Below, piece by piece: positions 21,601 to 33,757 of a stretch of DNA of 64,000 nucleotides. The position numbers and the translations under genes were made by a program. Position 1 is the first letter of the stretch. Each line of letters starts with the position of its first letter. Below the pieces are notes generated by a model. The model did no database searches, had not been told where the DNA came from, and saw only the letters and a list, made by a program, of their open reading frames with translations. Source of the DNA: Acorus gramineus (taxonomy: Eukaryota > Streptophyta > Magnoliopsida > Acorales > Acoraceae); contig JAUJYN010000029.1 of the NCBI GenBank assembly GCA_030737835.1, positions 1,538,871 through 1,602,870 on the forward strand, given 5' to 3'.

Positions 21601-24600
21601 TGTCACGCCCCAAGGTGGCCGTCCCCGAGACTCCAACAACAACACACAAGGTGGCAAAGCAAGGATAATGATAACTGACTAAAAAGCGGAAGCATAATAC
21701 ATAAACAATGTCTCTAAACCAAAAACATTATTACAGACTCGAATACACAATCACTGTCCTGTGAGATCCAAGTCTAGACCAAAGAAAATACAACCTGTGC
21801 CACATGCACGATTTACAATATATACAATGACTCTAGGACTGCTGACAGCCTCGCACTCGCCACCCGCCGGAAGAACGCTCCACGCCCATAAGACCATGCC
21901 ACACGGAAACTCCAACTCCACGTCCAACACTGCCCCTGAAAAGAAACAGTATGCGAGGGGTGAGCTACAAGCTCAGTGAGTGGCTGGAAACCAATCACCA
22001 TACAACAGTTCAATACATAAGCACTTTCCTTTCAAGGAAAACATGGGTGGAAACCCATGGATAACAGGGTCACGCGGCAGCGCGACCAACCTCACCCTCA
22101 CCCTCACTCTCGGAGGGAGACTCTTGGGACTTTTGGGGAGAGACCATACCGTTGGTCGAGGAGACCCGGGATTACTGGTCCACACAACACTACTGGATCA
22201 TCTCCATCGAGGTAACTACCCAACGATGTCTTTGAACATCGATACAAGACCAGACCCAACAACTATGGGAACGGACGAACAACGAATGGATCACGTGGCG
22301 ATGAGTCTTCATCTCATCCTCACCCTCACCCCTTAGAGGTGACATAGGATATTTGGAAGAGACATAGACTGCTCTACACCCTTGGTCCACCGGTAGCCCT
22401 TTCCCCACGTAGCCTCTACCTGGTATACTCCCACGATCAATACGCTTTCGAACGCATCGGTGGTACCTACGGATGGGAGCCCTCTGTCAGGACAGCTTTA
22501 ATGCCGGGGAGTTCCTACATCGGATCCAACGAAGGGGAGAACGATTCCACGCTCGCAATATCATTCGTTAACCCTCTCCCGGGTAGCCTCTACCTGGTAT
22601 ACTCCCACGATCAGTACGCTCCCGAATGCATCGGTGGTACCTACGGATGGGAGCCCTCTGTCAGGACAGCTACAACTCGGCCCTCTCCAACACGGACGAC
22701 ATTGGGAGTAAACATTCCATGTTCACAAAGCGAACCCAATGGAAAACAACTACGCTCGATAATCACTTATCGAGATATCGAATACTACTGTACTCCCACA
22801 CCGTTGCGTCGCTCAGACACAAGAGGGGTGACACGCCCCAACTACCGGCTTAACAATCCGTTAAGATAATGAATCCTCCTGAATTCCAAACGAGTGCATC
22901 GCTCGGATGCACGGGCGATTACATCGCTAGCGCTCTAACTAATAAGGTACAACCCGACAGCGGGTCATACCCACGCCTATTCCAGCTAGGCCTATCAGTT
23001 TTTAACATGCGCATATAAATATATCCAGCTATGTGCATGAACCATATGCACAATCATCTAATAATTATAGGGATACTCCCTAACATGGATTTACATCATA
23101 ATAAATCATACAACATGCATACATGGTCATTAATCACATAAACATACAAAATATACTCTAATATCCGTTGGATATCGCCAACTTAAAAGAAAGGGTCAAG
23201 CGCGATCTCGCGCACTAACAGGTGCATGCCAATATTCCCAACGAACCTGAGTCGAGTAGGAAATTGCATCTACTTACTCAGTTCGTTCAGAGGGAGAGGG
23301 CAAGCGAGATCATCATCTCATGAAGCTGGTCATAGTTTTACCCCATTAGCATGGGCGCAACAGCTACACCACGCCCTCGAGTCTTATCGCAAGGGAATAT
23401 TAGGCAGGTGCCCGTTATTAACCCAGACTTAATCATACTGTATATTCCCATTAATATGGTGGGAGTAGTATTACAATACTGCCTAAGACATGCCATATTC
23501 TATACATCCATACACATTTACAACATACATGCCCATACTAGAGGGGCTCATGCAACACAATCATTCATACATGAATACAATACATGTATATAAGCCTAGC
23601 ATGCAAGATATCTACATATTATAGCTTAAGCATGGCCATACTACTTATCTACACAAGTAGTATAGGTAGGGGGCCCCATCGATGCGCGACGCGCGACTAC
23701 GTGTGTTGAGCGCATCCCGAGAGGGGGGGGGATTGGACCAAACCACTCACCATACAACCCGGGACCTCGCGCATCCCATCCGACGAGATCTGCAAGGTAG
23801 GGGCATCAAATTTGGTGAGTAACATCACAATTTAGCACTTAGAAATCATTAGAAATACCAAAGACTTAGACATGCATGCATGCCCGGGTGCCCCAGCACC
23901 CACCCGAGCCCCTGGGCAGCCCCGCGCATGCCCCAGCACGCGCACGCAAGCGCGCACACTGGCCCCCAGCCCCGCGCCCAGGCGCATGCCCCGCACCCTC
24001 GCACCCTCGCGCGCGCCCGCGTGCACTCGCGCGCACCCCTGCTCGCGCCAGCCCCTGCGCACACCCGCGCGCTCGCGCGCACGTGCCCGAGCGCGTCTGC
24101 GTGCCCACCTGCGCCTACCAACACCCTCCTGCGCGCGCGCAGCGCGCAGACAACCCCCAACGCGCGCCCAGCCAACCTTTACCCCTTTTTAACCCTCCCC
24201 AACCCCTCACACACACTCTAACTCATCTACCTAGCATGCATGACCTCCCCAACCATCCCAATAGCCCTAAAAATCAAAAAGAAGGGGAAGAGGACTTACC
24301 AAAAGAGGGAGAGGGAAAGGGGGAGATGCGGGGCTCTCGACGCGCCCACGGCCACCTCAACCACCACCACCACCTCTTCAGCCTCTCACCAGCCCTTCTT
24401 GGCTGCAAATCAGGGAGGGGAAAGTTCATGAAAAGCGAGCTTGAGAGAAGAGAGTCAACAACAACAACAACTACTTGCACAAACACTCACCATCACTTCC
24501 TCCTCCACCTTCTCCTTCTCTTTGAGGAAATAACACAAACACCTTGGGGGAGTGAAAAGAGAGAAAGAGAGACCCAAGAATCCCACGTGGGGAGTGGGAG

Positions 24601-25117
24601 GGAGAGAGAGAGAGAGAGATATTTTGGGCAAATAAATATCTAAAAGAGGGATAGAAATGACCAATTTATCCTTGACTAGAAATTCTGAGTAGGCTTCACT
24701 AGAACAGCCATAACTTCCTCAATATAGCTCCGAATTGCACAATTCAAAGTCCGCTGGAAAGCTAAGAAGATTATCTACAACTTTCATGTTTATGCCAAGA
24801 TCAAATAATCCATCCAGCTATTCCGAAAGTAGAGCTAACCATATAATAGGGCTGATGCCAGAATTTTTCATCCCCGGGGTATACTTGGTAAAATACCCAT
24901 AACTTTTACTACATGAATCCAGTTGATCTAATTCCACTTTTGTATGAAAGCTAACTCAAAACTGAGAATCTCATAATAAAATCATATTTAAACCTCTTCA
25001 TCTTGGATTTTAACAAAAATCAAATCCAAATACCAAATTGGAAATACATAACTTCGAGGAGAAAAATTATGGAGCCAAATTTTCAATCAGAGCGCTCCAA
25101 ATGACACAGGCATAACA
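21601..25117 (-). repeat. 5' LTR of a truncated T2 element
   Basis: 3517 bp, plus-strand TGTCACGCCCCAAGG...GACACAGGCATAACA. Element-sense U3 (25117 to about 24660) matches the T2 LTRs at 3365 and 34691. It then has an (AG)n stretch (24602-24619), donor-like TTTG|GTAAGTCC (24299-24292), GC-rich block (24175-23876), TTGCAG|ATCT acceptor-like site (23794-23789), GTGAGTGG donor (23750), GATGCGCTCAACACAC, two gacagagggctcccatc blocks, and the CACTGAGCTTGTAG / CTCACCCCTC / CTTTTCAG signature ending at 21936. It is inserted in the T5 LTR of element A. Confidence 0.8.
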
Positions 25118-26884
25118 GCCCTCTCCCTGGCAGGCTGCCCACGACGGTACCAGTCACGGGGAGGCACCTCACAGGGTAGCTCTCAACGCACAATGACGTC
25201 GGGGTGATACACTCCACACTTACTAATGTTAATTATGACCTTATAAACTAGTCATACACCCATCTATCTTAAAAAAAAAAGGGTATAAAGTAATTACTAT
25301 GAGCATGAGGTAATTAAGCACCCACCAAACGTGCAAACAGGGTGTAAGGACAAGTAGAGGCAAGAATTATAGCTAACTCGAAGGAGCATATCAATAAGTA
25401 TGTACAAATGATCCTAGAACATGGTATTTAATCCTACATAGCACATCCATCATCATATACAAGCAATACAACCCAAAAGTTCTCTATAATATCATCCCAT
25501 TGCATAAAATACACTATAGTGCCTAACAAGCATGCTATTATTACTTCTATTGCATGGGTCGGACCACTCACCAATACCAAATCGTCACTCGCTCAATCCA
25601 CGAGGAGTTGATGTGGGATAGCGAGCAGGGCGGGAGTGGGAAGAGCACGACGCACTCCCACCACAGCACAAACTTGCAAGAAAATCGATAACTTCTAGAT
25701 CCTACAACCAATGGTGCTAAAATTGAATATGATAACTCCTGACACATAAACAAGCATATATCATCAAGGCACCAACTCCAGATATAGATCACAGCATGCA
25801 TAATAGCATAAAAACTCACACATGCCAAAACTGGCTTGTCTTCCCCCAAACATCCATGAACTTTCTTCACTCCAACACCAAGTACACGCCCAAAAATTCT
25901 GAAATAATTTACACATTCATTCACATGTGAGGATCATAATCCATGAAGACATCGGAGTCTAATTAAGCTTCTAACTGCTAGAAATAAATTAGTTTCAGAA
26001 GCTGGTCATTTCACACGCGAATCTGGACAGTCCTTAGAGATTGACTCATAACTTCCAACACAGATAACATTTTAACCCCAAATTTCATGCATAGAATCTA
26101 GACATCAGCATGATCATGGAACATGAAGACCTGAACCTCAGAATATGACTCTAGGTACTAGTATTACAAGGATTTCAAGAAGACAGAGATCTGCCATACC
26201 TCTTTAAGCATTAAACAAGTCTCCCATCACCATAATCACTTTCTCCACAACTAACCACAGCTGATCAACACAAAAAAGAGCAAACAGAGATGGGAAGGAA
26301 GGGTTAGGAAGGGAGAGTAACTTAATACAAGCATACACAAGCTATTCAACATACCTGAACAACCCACACATTTCCCCCAACAATGATCCACCAAAAAAAT
26401 GATTTCACAAACACCCCTACCAAACCCTCTCAACAAGGATCAGCTGAGACAGCCACAAAAGAGAGAGAAAGAGTAGTAGAAAATGAGGGTTTTAGTGAGA
26501 TAAAGTCACTTGAAGGGGGGTTTATATAGTGGTGAAGCTAATAAGGGAGGTGAACTTAAGCTAAGCTTACCCAACTATTCAATAAAAGAAAAAAAAAAAC
26601 CAATGGGAGGTGAGACTTCTTAAGCTCACCCAAGGTGTCCCTATCACACCAAAAGGGTTATAATTATCCATAGCTAATCCACCACCAACCAGTAACAAAT
26701 GAAAATCCGGATACCAATCGGAACTGAAAACCCAAAAAAAAATAAACATTTCCAATTACGCCAAGGCAATTATCAAACCAAAGAAAACACTGATAAATCA
26801 TTCAACTAGGGGGAACAATCACCAAAATAATAATAATAATAATAACACCCATATTATAAATTCCAAAATGACACAAACTTAACA
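25118..26884 (-). repeat. T5 LTR of element A, partial (3' LTR)
   Basis: The LTR adjoining element A's polypurine tract. In element sense it starts TGTTAAGTTTGTGTCA (26884) and runs 1767 bp until cut by the T2 LTR at 25117. It has a TATA box CTATATAAA (26529-26521), an (AAT)n tract (26827-26845) in U3, and TTGCAAG / GGTATTG|GTGAGTGGTCC (about 25676 and 25577-25567), so it carries the donor-like site of the other LTR types. It has no GC-rich alternating block. U5 is missing. No open frame here (e.g. 25568-25924) has domain features. Confidence 0.75.
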
Positions 26885-26912
26885 TTCTCCCCTCCTTAGG
26901 AAATTTTGTCCC
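26885..26912 (-). promoter_or_regulatory. Polypurine tract of element A
   Basis: On the minus strand GGACAAAATTTCCTAAGGAG continues into GGGAGAA and abuts the LTR TGTTAAG. This fixes the orientation and the LTR start of element A. Confidence 0.85.
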
Positions 26913-26924
26913 CAAAATTACAAA

Positions 26925-27245
26925 CTAAGGGAAAAGATGTCGATAAGAGTCGCGCATGACGTCCTCTCGCTCCCAAGTGGCCTCGGCACCCGATCGATGC
27001 TGCCAATGCACCTTGACCAATGACATCGTTTTGGTGCGGAGCCGCTTCTCACGCTGATCTAAGACCTCGATGGGTTGCTCAACGAAGGACAAATCCGGCT
27101 CGAAAATGAGAGGCTCATGCGCAATGATGTGCGACGGATCATGGACGTATTGCCTCAACTGGGATACATGGAAAACATCATGAGCGTGCGACAGCTGTGG
27201 GAACAAGGCCACCCTATAGGCCACCTCCCCAATCCGCTCAAGCAC
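26925..27245 (-). pseudogene. Element A integrase tail and chromodomain
   Basis: Encodes VAYRVALFPQLSHAHDVFHV, the linker with PSHIIAHEPL, then a chromodomain-like module (PIEVLDQREKRLRTKTMSLV... with WQHRSGAEATWEREDVM). Such C-terminal chromodomains direct chromovirus integration to heterochromatin marks; the sequence form with KV-W...EATWE is that of the Tekay/Del lineage. It is in the same reading frame as the integrase upstream, separated only by a TGA near 27283 and a TAG at about 27434, so it is the end of one polyprotein broken by nonsense codons rather than a separate gene. Confidence 0.85.
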
Positions 27246-28382
27246 TAAAAATGGGCCGATAAACAGCGGACTTAGCTTGCCTCAAACGCAAAAATGGAAG
27301 ATGCCCTTAAGTGGGGACACCTTCAGAAACACATGATCTCCAACCTCAAAGGTGAGGTCACGGCGTTGATGATCAGCATAGCTCTTTTGACAGCTCTGGG
27401 CGGTGCAGATGCCCTCCCGAATCAATCTGACTTGCTAAGAGGTCCGTTGGACAATCTCTGGCCCTTCAAGCTGATGCTCTCCAACCTCGTCCCAACACAA
27501 GGGAGATCTGCAGCTGCGACCGTAGAGAGCCTCATACGGTGCCATCTTAATGCTTGAATGGTAGCTGTTGTTATAGGCAAACTCCACCAACGGAAGATGA
27601 CCTTCCCAACTACCCCCAAAATCAAGGACGCATGCCCGTAGCATGTCCTCTAAAGTCAGAATTGTCCTCTCTGACTGGCCGTCTGTCTGCGGATGGAATG
27701 CGGTACTGAAATGCAGGGTCGTTACCAAGGCGTGTTGAAGGCTACCCCAGAACCTCGAAGTGAATCTCGCATCTCGATCCGAAATGATGCTGACAGGGGT
27801 ACCGTGCAGACGAACAATCTCAGAGATAAATAATCGTGCCAAGGTGTCCAGAGAATCGGTGAGTCGGATGGGGAGGAAGTGTGCAGACTTGGTCAGTCGA
27901 TCGACGATCACCCAAATGGCATCACGACCAGAACGTGACTTTGGCAAGCCCGACACAAAGTCCATGGTAATGTGCTCCCACTTCCACTGAGGAATCTCAA
28001 TGGACTGCAGCTTTCCAGCGGGACGCTGATGCTCCGTCTTCACCTGCTGGCACACCAAGCAACGAGCGACGAAACTTCCAACATCCGCCTTCATACCACG
28101 CCACCAGTAACCATGACGGAGGCTCCGATACATTTTCATGCTACCAGGATGCACCATGTATCGACAACAATGAGCCTCATCCAAGATCTTCTGCTTCAGC
28201 TCTGTGTCATTGGGAATGCAAACTCTACCCCTGAATCTCAAGATGCCATCCCCGCCAATCTGATAGTCCGGTCGCTCACCTCGGGTGACGCCTTCTGATA
28301 TGACCAAGAAGTGAGGATCCCGCCCTTGCGCCACGCGGATCTCATCCAGCAGAACAGGCTGAACCACCAGTCGAGCCAACAA
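27246..28382 (-). pseudogene. Element A integrase
   Basis: Joins retrotransposon cDNA to genomic DNA. Visible parts in order: HHCC zinc finger (H in [12 protein letters not shown], then CLVCQQVK), core with the three acidic residues of DD35E (D of [12 protein letters not shown] of [11 protein letters not shown] of [13 protein letters not shown]), then the GPEIV region. The core is continuous for 315 codons from 28382 to 27435. A TAG at about 27434 and a TGA near 27283 interrupt the frame before the chromodomain; the TGA replaces an Arg codon in element B's GVRGKLS. The RNase H upstream is in another frame (shift near 28400). The catalytic residues are intact, but the polyprotein cannot be made without readthrough. 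Confidence 0.9.
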
Positions 28383-29703
28383 ACTGCAGTACGTGTCACC
28401 TTAAAGCTCAACAAATTCCGCCTTCCCAATAGTCGCCAACGACGGACTACTAGATGAGAAATCAAGCCCAGGGGCTGTCTGCTGAGAGCATCGGCCACGA
28501 CATTTGCCTTACCTGGATGGTAACCAATGTCGCAGTCATAGTCCTTCAGAAACTCAATCCAACGTCGCTGACGCATGTTGAGCTCCGGCTGGGATTGCAA
28601 ATATGTAAGGCTCTTGTGGTCCGTGAAGAGTTCAAATTGCTCACCATACAGATAATGCCTCCAAATTTTCACCGCGAAGATAATCGCTGCTAGCTCCAAG
28701 TCGTGGGTGGGGTAATTCTGTTCATGGGGCTTCAACTGACGTGATGCGTAAGCCACCACCTTACCATGTTGCATCAGGACACAGCCCAACCCCAACCGCG
28801 ACGCATCGGAGTAGACTGCGAAGCCGCCACTCCCAGATGGAATGGTAAGAACTGGCGCTGATGTGAGCCTTCGCTTCAACTCCAGGAAGCTCTCCTCACA
28901 AGCTGGGGACCACTCAAACCGAACATCCTTCCGTGTAAGGCGGGTCAGGGGAACAGCAATCTTGGAGAATCCCTCCACAAATCTCCGGTAGTAACCTGCC
29001 AATCCCAAGAAACTCCGAATCTCTGTGGGATTCGACGGTCGCCGCCAATTCGCCACAGCGAGAGTTTTCTCCGGGTCCACGGATATGCCCTCACCGGAAA
29101 TTACATGGCCCAAAAAGGCCACACGTTCCAACCAAAACTCGCACTTGCTGAACTTGGCGTACAACTGATGTCGAGCCAAAGTCTCCAAGACAGTGCGAAG
29201 GTGGGCTGCATGCTCCTCATGGCTCCTCGAGTAGACCAGGATGTCATCAATGAAGACAACCACGAAGGAGTCTAGAAAGGGCCTAAACACCCGGTTCATA
29301 AGATCCATGAAGGCCGCTGGTGCATTCGTCAACCCAAACGGTAGCACTAGAAACTCATAATGCCCGTAGCGGGTTCGAAAGGCCGTCTTCGGAATATCTG
29401 ATTCACGGATCTTCAATTGATAGTACCCCGAGCGAAGATCAATCTTGGAGAAGACACAAGCTCCCTGAAGCTGGTCAAACAGATCGTCAATTCGCGGGAG
29501 GGGGTACTTGTTCTTCATTGTTTGCCGGTTCAGCTGCATGTAATCAATACAAAGACGTAGCGAACCATCCTTCTTCTTCACGAACAGGACGGGGGCTCCC
29601 CAAGAAGACACTCGGACGTGCAAACCCCTTCTCCAACAATTCTTCTAATTGCTCCTTGAGCACACGCAGTTCGACAGGAGCCATCCAATACGCAGTTCGG
29701 CAC
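28383..29703 (-). pseudogene. Element A reverse transcriptase-RNase H, 5'-truncated
   Basis: Copies the element RNA into DNA and removes the RNA strand. RT is seen from [20 protein letters not shown] (about 29690) through [28 protein letters not shown] and the catalytic FIDDILVYS; RNase H shows [21 protein letters not shown] and LFTDHKSL, so its D-E-D residues are present. There is a frameshift near 29597 (PSV|SSWGAP) and another near 28400 after [10 protein letters not shown]. The RT begins abruptly at about 29705, where T2 LTR sequence of opposite orientation takes over, so gag, protease and the 5' LTR of this element are absent. Confidence 0.9.
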
Positions 29704-29704
29704 G

Positions 29705-32700
29705 AAGTCTTCCTCCCAATATCGTCGTGCACCGAAGCTGCCTGGTGTTGAAGCTGTCCTAACAAAGGGCTCCCATCTGTAGGTACTATCGATGCGTTCG
29801 GCAGATGTACTAATCATGGGAGTATACCAGGTAGAGGCTACCCGGGAGAGGGCTACCGAATGACGAAGGGTGTAGAGCATAAGGATGATCCCAAAAGTCC
29901 CTAGGGTCACCCCTCCGGGGGCTAGGGTGAGGATGAGGTGAAGTCACGTCACCACGTGACCCATTTCGTTATTCGTCAGTTTCCATAGTTGTTGGGTCCG
30001 GTTATGTAGCGATGTTCAAAGACATCGTTGGGTAGTTATCTGAATGCAGATAATCCAGTAGTGTTGTGTGGACCAGTAATTCCGCGTCTCTTCGACAAAC
30101 GGTATGGTCTCTCCCCAAGAGTCTCCCTCCTGGAGTGAGGGTGAGGGTAAGGTTGGTCGCGCCGCCGCGTGACCTTGTTATCCGTTGGGTTTCTACCCAT
30201 GTTTTTGTTTCCTTGAAAGGAAATTGCCTTAATATTGAATTGTTGTGATGGTGTTGGGTTTTCAGCCACTCACTGAGCTTGTAGCTTGTTATATATGTGT
30301 CACTTTTTAGCCTTCTGGTAACCATTGGAGCATTCTGGCAGTTTTTGAGTTTTTTTTCGTTTTTCGATCGGAACCGCTAAAATTTTAGACTGTTAGCTAT
30401 CGTCCTGAGCTAGAGGACTCCGATTGAAAATCTAACTGCATATTATGTGTCCTGGTGCCATTTTAAGCCACTTATGAAAATTTCATCGAATTCCGATAAC
30501 GTTTCTGAAATTTCACAGTTCCGGGGCGTATCCGGGTTTTGACCGAGCGAGAAGTCATTGGGAGAGTTGACTCGGTCAAAGTGGGCCCATGACTTGGTCA
30601 ACCCTTTTTGTTTTTATTTGTGGTTGGGTTGACCCAAGTCAAAACCCACTTAAGTCACCTAATCCTCTCCTAATCCTTGGTTAACCCTAATCTAAGTGGG
30701 TTGACTATTTAAGTGAGAGCTAAAAATTTGCCCCCCACTATTCATCTTCTTCCCCAACTCATTTTCTCTCTCCCCCTCTCTCCTTTTCTTGGTTTTGAGC
30801 CACCTAGAGTTCTTGAAACTCAAAACTCAAAACATAGAAAGGTTAGATCCGGTCCCGATCTATCCCCCGGTGTTCTCGGATTCGAGTTCCGACAAGTTTG
30901 GCCCCCTCTAACCCCCTCTATTCTCCCCTGTTTTCAGCCCCTTTTGAGGTAGGAAGAGGTCTTGGTGGTGGAGATCCTTGGGGAGGCGTTTCGGTGCACG
31001 AAGAGCCTCCGGTTCCCTTCCTTTCCTCTCCTTTCCTTGGGTAAGGGTTCTTCCCTTCTTTTTCATGTTTAGATGCATGTTAGGAGGGTGGGGTTGAGTG
31101 TGGAGGGCGGCTGGTGGCTGTCGGTGGTGGTTGGGGGCGGTTGGAGGCCATTGGTTGCCGGTGAGTGGTGGTAGAGGTGCTCGGGCAGGCTGGGTGTCTG
31201 TCCCGGGCAGGATGGCAGCACAGGCGCAACAGACAGCGCAGCAGACGTGCAGTGGCAAGGCACCCGCGCGCGTGCGCGTGGACGTGCACGCGGGCGTGCG
31301 CTCGGGTGGCGTAGGTGCGGGTGTGCTTGGCGCGGGTGCTGGGCGTGGGTGCTGGGCGCTGGGCACCATGCGGAAGCGTGCACGCGGAGCGCTGCGCAGA
31401 GGTGCAGGTAGACTATGCGCGCCAACGGGGAGAGCAATCGGTGCGAGCGGGCGGGTGCGCGTGCGGGGCGCTGTGCTGGGGCGCAGTGCGCGCGGGTGCA
31501 CCGGGGGGCTGGTCGAGTGGGTGATGCGTGTGGTGGTGCGCGCGGAGTGCGCGCGAGGTGAGGCGCTGGGCGCGGGGCGTGCGGTGTGCGCGCGGGCTGC
31601 TGCGCTGGGGTGCAGCGACCGCGCAGTGCACCCGGGGAGCTCGGCGGCGTGTCCTGGCGTGCGGGCAGGGGCTCGGCAGGGCGCCTGGGTGCGCGGGCTG
31701 GGGCGCGGCGGTGCATCTGGGGACGGGTTGCCGTGCGGGTGGTTTCCGGGGGTGCGGGAGTGAGTCAGAGTGCTCGGGCTCGCGTGCGTACGGGCCGTAT
31801 GTACGTTTGCCCGAGTGTTGTGTATTGTTTTAAGTATTATTGGTGTGTTTGTGGATTTTTACTCACCAAGTGATTACCCTGTCTTGCAGATCTTGACGGA
31901 CGGTCGCGCGACGACCCGATTACCGGTGAGTGGGACAATCCAACCCAGTTGGGAGGCGCTATATGCACTTGGGCGTATATCGTCCTCCCCTGGGGCACCA
32001 TAGATTCATATTAACCTGTTTAATTATGTAATCCATGCAGCATGATTGATATGTAGTATGCATGCTACCCTAGACTGAGTATGTTAGGGACTTGCACCCT
32101 TAGGTTGTGTAAGAGCCATGCATCTTGTCACCTTGTTATCATGCTAGGAAAGCCTCAGCCTTTGTATGCGTCCTAATAGTTTAATTTGTTAAATTAAATG
32201 CAACTGGTAATATTATTGCATGCCTTAGGGAATATTAAGGGGCCTTGTGAGGTCAACATTGAGACCCGGGCTAGGGTGCTCCGTGTTCCTTGTTTGGTTG
32301 TCGGGATGTCCTATATCGGGACCTCATGGTGCCCTCCCAAGGTTTCTTTTCCCGTCTATATTAATGCATGTTCCCCGCATCTTGGTTATGCGCCCTGGAG
32401 GAATTCTGATGAATTCAAGACACTAGAGTTGTAGAGATGTGTTGTCAGCGGATCCGAGTGGATCATATGCGTGTGGGTAGGCTGTTTCTCTTCCCTTCGT
32501 TGGATCCATGTAGGGACTCCTCAGCGTTAGACAGGCTATCCTGACAGAGGGCTCCCATCAGTAGGCACCTCCTGATCTTGGACTCGGACTGTGCTGAATG
32601 TGGGAGTAGACCAGGCAAGCTACGGTGTGGAGGAGAGGCTACCGGTGGACCAAGGGTGATTAACAGCCTAGTCAGTCCCAATATCCTATGTCACCTATTG

Positions 32701-33757
32701 AGGGGTGAGGGTGAGGGTGTATGGATGTGTATGGATGATTATAAGTCCCAATATCCTATGTCACCTATTGAGGGGTGAGGGTGAGGGTATGGTGGTTCGG
32801 CGATGTAACGAATCACTGGATTATGTTGTTAAGCCACTTTGAGGCTGGTTGTTGATTATTTGTGGTTGATATAAACTGTGATGCATGGGTTGTGCAGTTC
32901 ACTGAGCGTGTGGCTCACCCCTTGCATAATTGTTTTCTCCGGTGATTACTGAGGCAGATCTAAAGGAGGAGCTCCCTGAGTGACTGCACCAGTAGCGGAG
33001 TAGCACTACGTCCCGCGAGTTTTTGAGGCCATCAGCATCCTTTTGATTGTATGTATATATTTCCATGCTTGGGCACCTAGTTGTGTATTATTTGGATGTA
33101 TGTGTATATATTGGCTCTTACAAGACATTTGATTTGTATCGAGTCTGTAGTATGTTTTTGGATTACAGACTCAGTCTTTTAGCTTCCGCTATCTGTGTAT
33201 ATATTATGTCAGCCTTGCTTTCATCTGTGTTGTTGTCATTTTAGTTGTTGTTTAGAGTGATTTATTGATTCCCTGTATAGTTGCTGATATCATGTATACA
33301 CTTGCCGCGACCCGGGGACGGCCGCCCTGGGGCGTGACAGCTCACCCCTCGCATAATGCTTCTTTTCAGGGGCAGTGTTGGGTGTGGAGCTGGAGCTTCC
33401 CTGTGGCGTGGTCTTGCATGCATGGAGCGTTCTATTCGACGGTTGGTGAGTGTGAGGCTGTCAGCGGTCCTAGAGTCATGTATTTGTAAATAGTGCATGT
33501 TGCACATGATGTATTTTATTTGGATTAGACTTGGCTCTCGCATGACAGTGATTGTGTATTCGAGTCTGTAATAATGTTTTTTTGGTTTACAGACTTATTG
33601 ATATTTTTATGCTTTCGCATTTTTGGTTGATCTATAGTTATCATTGTTTTGCCAGCTTTGTGTGTTATTTATTGGAGTCATTGTTGACCTCTTGTATTTG
33701 ATAGCTGATACTTTATATATTGCCACGTCTGAGGAACGGTCGCCCTGTGGCATGACA
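29705..33757 (+). mobile_element. 5'-truncated T2 LTR, split by a T1 solo LTR
   Basis: Two pieces (29705-30287 and 33340-33757) are contiguous in other T2 copies: '...actgagcttgtagct' and 'gctcacccctcgcat...'. The first starts in the 'cttcctcccaat-tcgtc' phrase (compare 11836) right at the truncated RT of element A. The second ends CATGACA (GGGCGTGACA in others). The nested LTR entered precisely within the conserved CTCACCCCTC signature. After 33757 the next codons are those of the HARBI1-like relic, so this LTR was inserted in that DNA-transposon sequence. Confidence 0.8.
30288..33339 (+). mobile_element. T1 solo LTR
   Basis: 3052 bp, TGTTATATATGTGTCA...GGGCGTGACA, inserted in a T2 LTR with an apparent 3-base GCT repeat on both sides (TAGCT before, GCTCA after), so the expected 5-bp duplication is incomplete. 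Weak TATA (GACTATTTAAG, 30705-30715). Donor-like TTGG|GTAAGG at 31041, GC-rich block 31200-31780, TTGCAG ending 31889, 36-nt segment 31890-31925, donor GTGAGTGGG at 31926. The final acceptor is CTCCGG (32937-32942) where the other copies have CTCCAG, so this copy lost it. A tandem repeat with GAGGGGTGAGGGTGAGGG starts at 32674 and 32743. Confidence 0.9.

Noticed and set aside
25568-25924. 118-codon minus-strand frame in element A LTR
   Set aside because: Hydrophobic, Cys/Phe-rich without domain features; overlaps the donor-like site and lies in non-coding LTR sequence.
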